Virus record (IMG/VR): IMGVR_UViG_3300040801_001810
Coordinates: 102,194-166,193 of that record
Strand: one strand, 5' to 3'
Length of the DNA stretch: 64,000 nt
From: a virus
The number at the start of each line of letters is the position of its first letter. Position 1 is the stretch's first letter. Positions 37,392 to 45,719 of this stretch are shown piece after piece. Position numbers and translations under genes: made by a program. The notes beneath the pieces were generated by a model. That model searched no databases, had not been told where the DNA came from, and saw only the letters and a list, made by a program, of their open reading frames with translations.

Positions 37392-38155
37392 TATCTAAAT
37401 CCTCTCCAGCTACTACTATTTTGCCATGGTCCGCCTGGACTAGAGTTATTAAAACTAACCGCTCTTACTATTCTATTATGTTGTGGTTCTCTTGTTGGAT
37501 GAGCATATCCTTTACTTTCGTCCCAGTATCCTCTAACTGCTACATTCATATTTCTCATCATGCGCATAGATTCTCTCCAGCATTCATATAAATCAGCAGC
37601 TCGTTTTGGGTCATCATTAGAAGAACTATTATTTCCCCCGCCATATTTAATAGTCATATCGCCAAGAGTTTTAAGTTGATCTCCACCATTAGTTCCACCA
37701 GAAGACGAACTATTAAGTTTAGCTAGAGCTAGTACGTCATATGCTGTCTTACATTCTACATATCTTCTAATATGAAAAGGAGCACCTTGCCAGTCACAAC
37801 CATAATAATCATAAGCAATAGTAACATTAGCAGAAGCATTATTAATAATTAATAAATCAATTGCATCTAATGAATTTTTATGAATCATTCTATAAATTGT
37901 ATCATCAGTAAATGTATCAGCTACTGGACCAGCTTGAAGCTTAACTCTACCTATAGTTGTATATAATGGACAATATAATGAAGTAAACCAGAATTGATAT
38001 TCTGATTCTAGGGCAGCAATATCCCCATTAGGCAATGTGCCTGATATACCAGGACTAACAGTAACAGTATATTGTCTATTAGAGGCACATCTTTCAGTAA
38101 AATCTAGAAAAACTATATTATCATTAACACTTATTGTATAATCAGTATAAACCAT
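37391..38155 (-). CDS. Neck-region virion protein (254 aa)
   Basis: N-terminal half is beta-rich ('YTISVNDNIVFLDFTERCAS', 'QYTVTVSPGISGTLPNGDIA'). The second half is helical with a Ser/Gly linker ('NSSSSGGTNGGDQ'). Possibly a head-tail connector or a decorating fibre anchor. It is the first gene after the fibre module and begins the translationally coupled neck triplet. I do not recognise a family. Confidence 0.45.
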   Translation of the reverse strand: MVYTDYTISVNDNIVFLDFTERCASNRQYTVTVSPGISGTLPNGDIAALESEYQFWFTSLYCPLYTTIGRVKLQAGPVADTFTDDTIYRMIHKNSLDAIDLLIINNASANVTIAYDYYGCDWQGAPFHIRRYVECKTAYDVLALAKLNSSSSGGTNGGDQLKTLGDMTIKYGGGNNSSSNDDPKRAADLYECWRESMRMMRNMNVAVRGYWDESKGYAHPTREPQHNRIVRAVSFNNSSPGGPWQNSSSWRGFR

Positions 38156-38184
38156 ATGTGGTCTCCTTTAGAGTAGTATAAGAC

Positions 38185-39252
38185 CTATATCGGATAACAG
38201 AATCGAGATCCGTGTCTTCTTGGTGCACTATAGCTGCTTGATGGTCTAGTTGGAGCAGTATATCCTTCTCCAGTTACTCTATCAGGAGCAGTGTATGTTC
38301 CTACAGGTCTAATTGGTGCAGTATAAAAATCAGGATGTCTACATGCCCAAAGAGCGTGATCAAAAGGAACAAATAATATACGACCTGGACATTTCTGTCT
38401 AAATTCGTCGCTAACTATAATCTCTTGAACATAATTATCAAATATAAATTCTGAAGTAATAGTATTATAGGAAGCGCCCGCACTTACAAGTTGTCCATTA
38501 GCTTCAAAGAATATTGTTCCAGGAATATTAAAGTATGAAGCTCCAGTGTATACGTTATGAGAACTAGAACCATATTTTAATGTAGATACAGTTGGATAGT
38601 AAGCCGCTCCTATATTAACGCTTTGAGGATTAGTTACATACTGGTAAAATTCTTCACTAGAAGTATAAGATGCGCCGCCGCCAATTAAATGTTCATTTTG
38701 AACGTATTGATATAAACTTAATATATTACTATATGAGGCACCAGTATATATACTGTGAGTATTTTCATTAAATAATATTGAATTAGCAGGAGGAAAATAT
38801 GCAGCTCCAATACCAACTCTATGAGGGTTATATGCAAATACTATTTCAGTTAGTTCAGTATCATATTCACAGCCTTCAGCATATGTTCTAAAATAATGAA
38901 GTACAGTACTTTCTCCGTAGCTAAAATAACTACTCACCATTGGAGCATTACCAGAGGTTAAAAATAACTCTGATTCTCCATAACTAAATTCACTTAGGCC
39001 ATTAATAATACCAGAACCAATTTCAGGAGCAAGCGCACCAGCCGATACCGATGACTCATTCACACCACCAATGCTATATCTGCCTAGCCTATCAGATTGA
39101 ACAGCTCCTGCATCTACAAAAGAATAGTTGACATAATCTTCAATACTATCTTCTACAGGTAACCCAGCAGTACCAAAGAAATAGTTCTTTGGTGGGGTGC
39201 CTCCGTATTTACTAGCACTAATACCAGCGGCTCCATTATAGAAATTAGCCAT
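38185..39252 (-). CDS. Repeat-containing fibre protein (355 aa)
   Basis: Beta-rich protein built from a recurring ~35-residue unit with the core 'GASYxxI' or 'GAAYxP' (for example 'NIGAAYYPTVSTLKYG', 'VYTGASYFNIPGTIFF', 'LVSAGASYNTITSEFIF'). It ends with three or four copies of a 'YTAPxRP' unit before a final 'RRHGSRFCYPI'. Such repeats suggest a fibre or collar appendage. I choose the ATG at 39252 because it forms TAATG with the upstream stop; an ATG four codons earlier is possible. The upstream stretch GTAGGATG may serve as the ribosome site. Confidence 0.55.
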   Translation of the reverse strand: MANFYNGAAGISASKYGGTPPKNYFFGTAGLPVEDSIEDYVNYSFVDAGAVQSDRLGRYSIGGVNESSVSAGALAPEIGSGIINGLSEFSYGESELFLTSGNAPMVSSYFSYGESTVLHYFRTYAEGCEYDTELTEIVFAYNPHRVGIGAAYFPPANSILFNENTHSIYTGASYSNILSLYQYVQNEHLIGGGASYTSSEEFYQYVTNPQSVNIGAAYYPTVSTLKYGSSSHNVYTGASYFNIPGTIFFEANGQLVSAGASYNTITSEFIFDNYVQEIIVSDEFRQKCPGRILFVPFDHALWACRHPDFYTAPIRPVGTYTAPDRVTGEGYTAPTRPSSSYSAPRRHGSRFCYPI

Positions 39253-40202
39253 TAGTCTACGCATCCTACTTGAAGTGGAGTACTACGCATTGTAGCGAAG
39301 TCTGTAAGATTAAAGTTATCGTTTGCTCTATCTGTGTATCCTTCTGTGCCAGCAGATAGGGAATCACCACCGAGAATCAGGTCTCCATCATCTAATATCG
39401 GTGCTATCGTGTTGTTTAGAAAGAAATTAAAATTCTCAAATCCAATACTTGACGCATTATCAAAATGAATACCATATTCTACACTATTCGTTAATCGGTT
39501 GAGTATTGCAATTACTATTTGAGTAGTAGCATTATCGTCAGTAATTGCGCTTCCACCATTACCATCTATGACATTTTGAAGTATCGTTATAGGTGCCTGT
39601 GACGTACTTTTTACTTGAATTCCGTCTGAGGTATTATTAGCTACTATGCACCCAATTACAGATGAAACAGATGACGCAGACATACCATAGGTTCCGTTAC
39701 CAATCGCATCACAAAACAATAATGCGTCAGCGTTTAGACCGTACCATCCATATTGAGTATTATTACGAACAGAGCATTGTATATAGACGCAGTAATATTT
39801 GCTTTGAAAACCTCTAGCACAATCGTGAATATATACTTTATGGAAAATTACATAACCAGCATTCTGATAAACTCCAGAATTACTTCCGTTCTTAATTTCA
39901 ATATTCTTGAAATAATGATATGCTGTAATTGCTCCTATACCATAAGAATCAGCATCTATCACAAACGGGGTGCCATCGTCTACTCCAGCAGAATTCACGC
40001 CAATCCATTTAATAAACGCTCCCGCTGCACCCGCTGTTGTTACATTCCAATATGTTCCAGACGGGGTGTAAGTTCCACGAAGATAAACGGTATCTCCTGG
40101 GGCGACGGTTGCTAGCGCATCACTAGGTGCGGTCCAAGCATCTGTCCAATTAAGCCCAGTTCCACCACCTGTCGCAGCAGGGTCTACATAATATGTAGCC
40201 AT
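39252..40202 (-). CDS. Beta-helix fibre/spike paralogue A (316 aa)
   Basis: Starts 'MATYYVDPAATGGGTGLNWT' and then 'ATVAPGDTVYLRGTYTPSG', the entry pattern of pectate-lyase-like right-handed beta-helix proteins. Coils with Asn ladders follow ('FKNIEIKNGSNSGVYQNAGY', 'GYVIFHKVYIHDC'). The opening motif and the C-terminal Gly-Cys ending recur in the genes at 40844 and 41809, so these are paralogues. No catalytic residues can be assigned with certainty. GC is clearly higher than in the flanking tail genes. Confidence 0.65.
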   Translation of the reverse strand: MATYYVDPAATGGGTGLNWTDAWTAPSDALATVAPGDTVYLRGTYTPSGTYWNVTTAGAAGAFIKWIGVNSAGVDDGTPFVIDADSYGIGAITAYHYFKNIEIKNGSNSGVYQNAGYVIFHKVYIHDCARGFQSKYYCVYIQCSVRNNTQYGWYGLNADALLFCDAIGNGTYGMSASSVSSVIGCIVANNTSDGIQVKSTSQAPITILQNVIDGNGGSAITDDNATTQIVIAILNRLTNSVEYGIHFDNASSIGFENFNFFLNNTIAPILDDGDLILGGDSLSAGTEGYTDRANDNFNLTDFATMRSTPLQVGCVD

Positions 40203-40615
40203 TATACCACCTCCAACATTTCTACATAAGTGTAGAAGCGACCTATTTCAACACTGTCTTCTATAACTATGTGTTCCTCGGAATGCTCGCAATCTTCAGC
40301 ACATTCGGGTAAATCTTTGAAGTTATTCTCATGAGAACACCAAGATATAAAGTTGCCTACTTGTGAGCAGTCTTCTAAAACGGAGCCAGCAGCTATGTCA
40401 CAATTATGAAGATTACATTCTCTAAATATCACCCCATCAGCACCAATGGCAGTATGAGGAATAGTGGCTGCAAAGTTGCACTTATAAAACACCTGCTGAG
40501 TTCCTTCTACTATCTCACCCAGTACATGATCTTCTTCAGAGTCTGCCCATCTCTGACACGAGATAAACTTTGGAAGTGGCTGCTTGCCATGAGCATAGTT
40601 TTCATTCTTAATCAT
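40202..40615 (-). CDS. Cysteine-rich pentapeptide-like protein (137 aa)
   Basis: Contains nine or so cysteines and a run 'QVFYKCNFAATIPH' ... 'VIFRECNLHNCDIAAGS' that looks like a few turns of a pentapeptide-type (A/C-[D/N]-L/F-x-x) quadrilateral beta-helix. Flanking parts are acidic. Possibly a cap or adaptor to the neighbouring beta-helix fibres. It overlaps the 78-residue gene before it by eight bases and couples to the next gene through TAATG. Family not recognised. Confidence 0.45.
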   Translation of the reverse strand: MIKNENYAHGKQPLPKFISCQRWADSEEDHVLGEIVEGTQQVFYKCNFAATIPHTAIGADGVIFRECNLHNCDIAAGSVLEDCSQVGNFISWCSHENNFKDLPECAEDCEHSEEHIVIEDSVEIGRFYTYVEMLEVV

Positions 40616-40844
40616 CTATAAGCTCCCATATATCTGGAAAGTTCTTCTTCACGTATTTGCAGATATCAATCATGAATCCTATAAGTGGCAACTTGCCAGC
40701 CTTGTATAATTGTATCTTCTTAGCTCTGGGTGCCTTATTCCACAGCGGAATATACTCGTCCCATCTCTGCTTTAGCTTTAGAAGCTTTGGGCCGATAGTA
40801 GCCTTGTCGGCTTCTACGTTTGTAAATGTGTAATTAGTTGCCAT
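40608..40844 (-). CDS. Small basic protein in the fibre module (78 aa)
   Basis: Helical basic protein: 'LLKLKQRWDEYIPLWNKAPR' then 'KKIQLYKAGKLPLIGFMIDI'. I place the start at the ATG at 40844, which forms TAATG with the upstream beta-helix gene; an ATG four codons earlier (40856) is possible. Could be a fibre-assembly chaperone, as these are often small and encoded beside fibres. No motif identifies it. Confidence 0.5.
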   Translation of the reverse strand: MATNYTFTNVEADKATIGPKLLKLKQRWDEYIPLWNKAPRAKKIQLYKAGKLPLIGFMIDICKYVKKNFPDIWELIDD

Positions 40845-41809
40845 TAGAATGAACATCCTATCTTTACTGCTATATTTCTCGCTTCGGCATCTTGTTTCAA
40901 GTTATAAACTTTGCTAGTTGTGTCTAAGTAACCTGCGCTTGACATTGATACATCGTTATCGCCACCTATGTATGTCGCAATGCTCTTTTCTCCGCTATCA
41001 TTTAAATAAAAAGCATTATAGTCTCCAAATATAAGCGCTCCAGCAGCACCAACAATACCCCATGCACTGCCATTTGTTATGCGATTGTTTCTAATAACTA
41101 CCCCAGTATTTACTGAGCCTGTTGTAATTTCTATGGCATTCCCTGTTACCTTGTGAAAGGTATTGTCAGATATTGTACATGAGACTGTACCAGTATAATA
41201 GATTCCATAAGAGGAAAGATTAAAGACCAAATTCCCAATAAATTGAAAAGTACGGCTTGTATTTATAAAATCCCCAGTAATGTTTGAGAATATATTTCCG
41301 ATGATATGAGAATCCGAACCAAAACTAATGATACCATAACCTGAAAATGTGTCTACCGTACACCCAAAGATGTTTATAGACTCATTTGAGGCACTCATAA
41401 AATCCACGCCATCGTGGAAGTAACAATCTTTAAGAGTTAAACCATCACCACCAGATATTGAAAACATTGCAGCTCCAGAATTATGTGCCTCAACTCCTAC
41501 CATCACAAAAATTGATTGCGGTGTACACAGAAACGGATTTGATGTTCCATTACAATCAATTACTATTGCTCCTGGTGTTGGTGTTGTAAGGGTTGCATCA
41601 TAAGCAGTGAGAGTAATTGGGTCTGCGACTGTTCCTGCCGTTGTCCCTAGATCAACTGCTGCTGAAAGGGTTTCACCGCCAGTACCACGTATATCGTCAC
41701 CAGCAGCCATACCAGCCACCATATCAGCAAGACTTTGCCACGCATCAGCCTTTGTTGTTCCATCGTTGGAGCCACTAGCTAAATCAAGATTTAAGTATTT
41801 TACTGCCAT
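40844..41809 (-). CDS. Beta-helix fibre/spike paralogue B (321 aa)
   Basis: Second copy of the family: start 'MAVKYLNLDLASGSNDGTTK' followed by 'ADMVAGMAAGDDIRGTGGE', then right-handed beta-helix coils ('IFGCTVDTFSGYGIISFGSD', 'IIGNIFSNITGDFINTSRT', 'AIEITTGSVNTGVVIRNNRI'). It ends in a Gly-Cys pair, 'KIGCSF', like paralogue A's 'QVGCVD'. Higher GC than the neck and sheath genes suggests recent acquisition. It likely forms a trimeric appendage; enzymatic activity is unproven. Confidence 0.65.
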   Translation of the reverse strand: MAVKYLNLDLASGSNDGTTKADAWQSLADMVAGMAAGDDIRGTGGETLSAAVDLGTTAGTVADPITLTAYDATLTTPTPGAIVIDCNGTSNPFLCTPQSIFVMVGVEAHNSGAAMFSISGGDGLTLKDCYFHDGVDFMSASNESINIFGCTVDTFSGYGIISFGSDSHIIGNIFSNITGDFINTSRTFQFIGNLVFNLSSYGIYYTGTVSCTISDNTFHKVTGNAIEITTGSVNTGVVIRNNRITNGSAWGIVGAAGALIFGDYNAFYLNDSGEKSIATYIGGDNDVSMSSAGYLDTTSKVYNLKQDAEARNIAVKIGCSF

Positions 41810-43293
41810 TATGCCACCTCAACTTGTGGGTCTATGTACTTGTGAAGAGTTGCGCTGTACTTCGTACAAAAGCAGCGTAAAGTTATCCAGCCTGCTACTG
41901 GCTGAGTAACCGCTGCCTCAATATAATTAGTCCAGTCACCTGCTCCAGACCTTGCAGCAATAGCCTCGTCTGACTTAGTAACATTCCCGTAAGCATCTTC
42001 AGCTTCAAGCCAAAGTTCGCTTGATGTAAGAGCGTCTGTTACTGATTGAACGTAGTAGCGATATGTTTTTGCTGTGAATGAGGTTTGCCAAATGCGGTGT
42101 TCAAAGACCATTGCTGTTGACTGAGGATTTGACTTAATTCCATCTTCGGTCTTTCTACCAATTCTACTAGCATTAATATCGAATAATATATCGATTACTT
42201 TATCTGATCCACCCGAGCGAAGATTAACATCAGCACCAGAACCATCATTAGATGACACCCACCCAGCACCGTTGATATATTTAGTATTAACGCCTTTTAC
42301 ACGTTCGGCATCTTCTATCCAAGCTCCGTTAACTTGTGTCGGAGTAGCAACAACAGAGTACCAAAGCTGTGATAGCGGTAAGGAACAGTTTTTAAGTATA
42401 ACTTCGCAATCTTGAGAGTTTTGGTAAAATGCGTTTATTGATCCAGACCTATTACAATCATCTAAAATAACTGTAGAACCGCTATGAATAAATGGTCCTG
42501 TATTAATAAAAGAACATCTTAAAAATGTTGCTTCATATGTATAGATATAATTTGAAGTAACATCGGCTCCACTTATAATACAATTTATCAATACCGAAAA
42601 GCTAATAGCTGAAAATATGTAATAAGCGTTTGGCTGAATTATATAACAGTTAATAACTCTCCAACCTAGTGACTGCATATTAAAGAAAGACTTAGCATTT
42701 CCTATAAATTGTATGTTAGCAAACGTCCAGTAATAATCCCCAGCCCCGTTAAAATCTGCGGCTGCTATATAATTAAGCCCTGGAACTACATCTGGATCAG
42801 CATTCCAAGTTGATATAAGAACGTCTCCTAGAGCTTGTGCTTCATCATAATATTCATCGGCCTTAATAGTAAAAGAACCTGTTACGGTATCCCCAATATA
42901 CTCGCAGTTAAGTGTTACTTGAGATGTGCTGTCTATCGTTTCTATCCAATAAGGATTCCCATCAGGCCCTGTAATACTTCGTCCATTATGTGCAAAAGCT
43001 AACATATCGTTGCTTACAATACCAGTAACAATTTTACTTCCTTGAGTAAAAACTCCAGAAGTGCTTTTAGCTGCCCTTGGCCAACCAATAACTTTAATTG
43101 GTAAAACGGATGTTCCGTCAGCTGTTAAATCTACATCAGCAGAGATATCTTGAAGTGTTGTTCTTCTTACCCATACAGTGTCTCCTGCTGATAAAGCTGA
43201 TATTAATACAGCAGCTAGATCAGTATATGCATCAGTCATACTTGTGCCATCAGGTGTGCCAGTAGCAGTATCATCTACAAAGATATTTGCCAT
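41809..43293 (-). CDS. Beta-helix fibre/spike paralogue C with C-terminal beta domain (494 aa)
   Basis: Third copy: 'MANIFVDDTATGTPDGTSMT' and 'ALSAGDTVWVRRTTLQDIS' at the N-terminus, then beta-helix coils around residues 170-290. The last ~170 residues ('ILFDINASRIGRKTEDGIKS' onwards, ending 'LHKYIDPQVEVA') form a separate beta domain that A and B lack, perhaps a receptor-binding or trimerisation head. It couples to genes on both sides through TAATG junctions. Confidence 0.65.
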   Translation of the reverse strand: MANIFVDDTATGTPDGTSMTDAYTDLAAVLISALSAGDTVWVRRTTLQDISADVDLTADGTSVLPIKVIGWPRAAKSTSGVFTQGSKIVTGIVSNDMLAFAHNGRSITGPDGNPYWIETIDSTSQVTLNCEYIGDTVTGSFTIKADEYYDEAQALGDVLISTWNADPDVVPGLNYIAAADFNGAGDYYWTFANIQFIGNAKSFFNMQSLGWRVINCYIIQPNAYYIFSAISFSVLINCIISGADVTSNYIYTYEATFLRCSFINTGPFIHSGSTVILDDCNRSGSINAFYQNSQDCEVILKNCSLPLSQLWYSVVATPTQVNGAWIEDAERVKGVNTKYINGAGWVSSNDGSGADVNLRSGGSDKVIDILFDINASRIGRKTEDGIKSNPQSTAMVFEHRIWQTSFTAKTYRYYVQSVTDALTSSELWLEAEDAYGNVTKSDEAIAARSGAGDWTNYIEAAVTQPVAGWITLRCFCTKYSATLHKYIDPQVEVA

Positions 43294-43805
43294 TAATTAC
43301 CCACTTTGTTATCTTTGATCTCTTTGACTTTCAAAGCAAGATCAAGTTGTTCTTCATCAGTGAACTGATTCTCTACATAATCATCAACATTGGTTTCAGT
43401 TGATCCATCAATAATTGCCCCAACAGCTTCAAGCTTCTGCATTGGAAGAGTCTTATCTTTGAATTTAATGTCAGAATCTTCAATCTGCATAATGGTTTTA
43501 TTCTTAAACTCCGCTTTTAGCACGCCAAGCTCTTTGAGTTTCGCAATCTCAGGGGAGTCTTCTATGGGTGGAGGATTTTCAATAGAATCAATATGCTTTG
43601 CAATACATTCAACTATTTTTGCAGTCAACTCTTCTTGTGTAGGTTCTTGTTTTAATAATACTGGATAATTACGAAGATCTGTATATTGTTCGCATGTAGT
43701 CTTATCAAATACATCGTCTTCTGACTTAACTATTCCACATAGAATATAACCATCCCAACCTTTGGAATGTCGTCCTCGGCCATGAAAGAAACCTTTAACA
43801 ATCAT
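43293..43805 (-). CDS. Unknown acidic protein heading the fibre module (170 aa)
   Basis: Starts 'MIVKGFFHGRGRHSKGWDGY' and continues as an acidic helical protein with many Glu/Asp-Lys pairs ('EELTAKIVECIAKHIDSIEN', 'KLKELGVLKAEFKNKTIMQI'). AGGGG lies about seven bases before the ATG. No membrane segment or catalytic motif. It could be an attachment protein for the beta-helix fibres; I do not recognise it. Confidence 0.45.
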   Translation of the reverse strand: MIVKGFFHGRGRHSKGWDGYILCGIVKSEDDVFDKTTCEQYTDLRNYPVLLKQEPTQEELTAKIVECIAKHIDSIENPPPIEDSPEIAKLKELGVLKAEFKNKTIMQIEDSDIKFKDKTLPMQKLEAVGAIIDGSTETNVDDYVENQFTDEEQLDLALKVKEIKDNKVGN

Positions 43806-43808
43806 AGG

Positions 43809-44234
43809 TTACCCCTGATACATTTTAAATAGACCGCTAGCATTAACTACGATTTTAAAGTCAGTGCCATCATTAGCTGTCTTGTCCGTTAGAAAGTCCA
43901 TAATATATACATACTTATTAATGCCGCCTTGAGTATCTACGATTGCACAGTATCTAGCAGGACCAATATCTCCACCAGCAGCTGTCCAAGTAACATCAGC
44001 TATATCAAAAGTAGCATAAAGTCCACTACGAGTAACTTGCTGGCTAGTAACAGCCATATCTAATTGAGTATATCCGCTGCCTGTAGGCATTTCGTATGTA
44101 TTAGCATAATCTTCTGAAGCATATGTAAAAGCAGCTCCAGATGAGTGTAAGGTAGCAACCATAGAATCAGTATCTAGATCAACTGTACCACTAGCAACTA
44201 ATGCTATTAAACTAATAGGAATTATATCTGCCAT
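43809..44234 (-). CDS. Small beta-rich head/decoration protein (141 aa)
   Basis: Glycine-, Ala- and Thr-rich with alternating strands ('GTVDLDTDSMVATLHSSGAA', 'TRSGLYATFDIADVTWTAAG', 'RYCAIVDTQGGINKYVYIMD'), similar in character to small capsid or fibre-base proteins that many phages encode downstream of the capsid gene. AAAGGAAA precedes the ATG. A virion protein is likely; the exact role is unknown. Confidence 0.5.
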   Translation of the reverse strand: MADIIPISLIALVASGTVDLDTDSMVATLHSSGAAFTYASEDYANTYEMPTGSGYTQLDMAVTSQQVTRSGLYATFDIADVTWTAAGGDIGPARYCAIVDTQGGINKYVYIMDFLTDKTANDGTDFKIVVNASGLFKMYQG

Positions 44235-44246
44235 AAAAATTTTCCT

Positions 44247-44858
44247 TTATTGTAGTACTGGAGTCTCGTCTACTGTAATATAACTTGAGAGGTCACTTAC
44301 ACTAGTTAATACATTACCAGTAAAAGTAATGTATACTCCAGATAATTGTGTCTCTACGTTAGGCTCTTGATTTTTAGGATCAGTTCCATATACGTAGAAT
44401 CTAGCTAAGCCTGATTCTAAATAATCAGGTACACCAGATAAGTTTATTCCTGTTCCAGAAGAAGGTATGTCCCCACTAGGAACAGCACCAGATTCTGTAA
44501 CCGAATCGTATTCAAGTATTCCAGTAGTAAAATCCCAGGAATAAGTAGATTGTATTTCTGTTCCATCTAAAGCTATAATGCTGTCTGGTTTTTCAAATAC
44601 ATACACTGTATAATCAGTATTTGGTTGCATGTTAACTTCTGGTATGAAATTAACTTGAACAACTGTACCACTAGAAGTCCATGCTACCTCCAGAGAACCA
44701 ACCACTGAAGTATAAGTACTTTTATCGTTAACAGATATAGTACTCCAATCTACAGTATTAGGTTGAATAGGTCTATCGAAATAAATCTTAATAGTTTCAT
44801 TACGATAGACTCCAGTTGCATTTATAGTTGGTGTATGACTAATTACTTTTAATGCCAT
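44247..44858 (-). CDS. Bacterial Ig-like domain protein, probable head or tail decoration (203 aa)
   Basis: The first ~110 residues match the Big_5/SbsA-type Ig-like pattern: 'SHTPTINATGVYRNETIKIY' leading to a 'FDRPIQPNTVDWSTISV' strand and 'VNFIPEVNMQPNTDYTVYV', closing on 'STYSWDFTTG'. From ~150 a second copy begins ('GTDPKNQEPNVETQLSGVYI') but the gene ends before it is complete. Surface decoration that binds carbohydrate is a common role for phage Ig-like domains (inference). It lies four bases from the preceding gene. Confidence 0.65.
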   Translation of the reverse strand: MALKVISHTPTINATGVYRNETIKIYFDRPIQPNTVDWSTISVNDKSTYTSVVGSLEVAWTSSGTVVQVNFIPEVNMQPNTDYTVYVFEKPDSIIALDGTEIQSTYSWDFTTGILEYDSVTESGAVPSGDIPSSGTGINLSGVPDYLESGLARFYVYGTDPKNQEPNVETQLSGVYITFTGNVLTSVSDLSSYITVDETPVLQ

Positions 44859-44863
44859 AAATT

Positions 44864-45553
44864 TTATTCTTCTTCGTTAACTCTTATTCCAGTCATTCCA
44901 GGACCAAACTCATTTAATTTTTTTCTTATTAATTCAAGAACTTCCTGTCTAGCTCTATTCAAAGGGTTATATCCTTTTTGTTCATAGTCTAGTAGGTCAA
45001 TTAAATTTCTTCTGGCTGCTTTGGTTAGAGGAGCATCATTAACAAATTTACGTAAATTAATGAAGTTTAGATTTTGTAGCTTAGTGTACATTTCTTTATT
45101 TTTTCCAATAAAGACTCTATCGCCATTATCTTTATATCCAAATTCATCTGCAACGCCAGTTACTTCTTTCTTTTTTCCTGGAGGATTTTTAGGATCCGCT
45201 TCAACTAAAATACCAAACTTATAAGCTAGTAATACTCTAGAGAGGTTTTCCTTAGGAATTTTAGTAGTGTCTACATACCATTTAAGATCAGTTTCTTTCT
45301 TTCCAAAACTCACATAGTCTGAATTACCATGATCATCTTTTTCTATTTCAGTAGCAACAGGAACATTAACTTTTTCTCCTGTCATATCTGTGACTTCTAT
45401 CATTTTAAAGGGGCGTCCTGTTAGGACTTTTGTTGAAGCAAATAGTCTTACTCCTGAACAATTATCTCCTTGATCGTCAAACCACATAGATCCTTTTTCT
45501 AATCTTAGATATTTTGGTAATTTAAATTCTTTTGATTCTTTTGATTTAGCCAT
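44864..45553 (-). CDS. Unknown lysine-rich virion-region protein (229 aa)
   Basis: Charged, Lys-rich N-terminus ('MAKSKESKEFKLPKYLRLEK'), a beta-rich middle with 'KVLTGRPFKMIEVTDMTGEK', and a helical end ('RARQEVLELIRKKLNEFGPG'). AGAGGAAGG sits upstream of the ATG. It is the first gene after the capsid-gene terminator, so it may have its own promoter. Head-completion or head-surface protein by position only. Confidence 0.45.
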   Translation of the reverse strand: MAKSKESKEFKLPKYLRLEKGSMWFDDQGDNCSGVRLFASTKVLTGRPFKMIEVTDMTGEKVNVPVATEIEKDDHGNSDYVSFGKKETDLKWYVDTTKIPKENLSRVLLAYKFGILVEADPKNPPGKKKEVTGVADEFGYKDNGDRVFIGKNKEMYTKLQNLNFINLRKFVNDAPLTKAARRNLIDLLDYEQKGYNPLNRARQEVLELIRKKLNEFGPGMTGIRVNEEE

Positions 45554-45591
45554 AAAACCTTCCTCTTTTCTGTTTTGGGTTTCTCCTTTTT

Positions 45592-45611
45592 TTAGGTATA
45601 ATGATACCTAA
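45592..45611. promoter_or_regulatory. Perfect inverted repeat TTAGGTAT-N4-ATACCTAA in the leader after the capsid terminator
   Basis: Two 8-base arms surround AATG. It could be an operator or an mRNA hairpin in the 5' leader of the next gene. A plus-strand TATAAT overlaps it, but no matching -35 element is present. A minus-strand TATACT lies at 45626-45631 without a good -35 box, so I do not call a promoter firmly. Confidence 0.4.
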
Positions 45612-45652
45612 TAGCACTCCTATCTAGTATAGTACATACATCTGAAAAAATA

Positions 45653-45693
45653 CTTAAATGAAAAAAGGGCAGAAGAAAATCTTCTACCCTTTT
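45653..45693 (-). terminator. Rho-independent terminator after the major capsid gene
   Basis: On the minus strand AAAAGGGTAGAAG pairs with CTTCTGCCCTTTT (13 bp with one G-U pair in RNA) around a 5-base loop, and the T-run continues for two more bases before CATTT. It lies 27 bases after the capsid stop, a usual place to end the highly expressed capsid transcript. Confidence 0.85.
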
Positions 45694-45719
45694 AGGTTTC
45701 TCTACTATCTCAACCAAGA

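Noticed and set aside
38185-43293. Diversity-generating retroelement behind the beta-helix paralogues
   Set aside because: No reverse transcriptase, template repeat or adenine-directed variable region was seen in the window.
45597-45602. Perfect TATAAT on the plus strand
   Set aside because: No -35 element at the right distance and nothing to transcribe on that strand; it is part of the inverted repeat.
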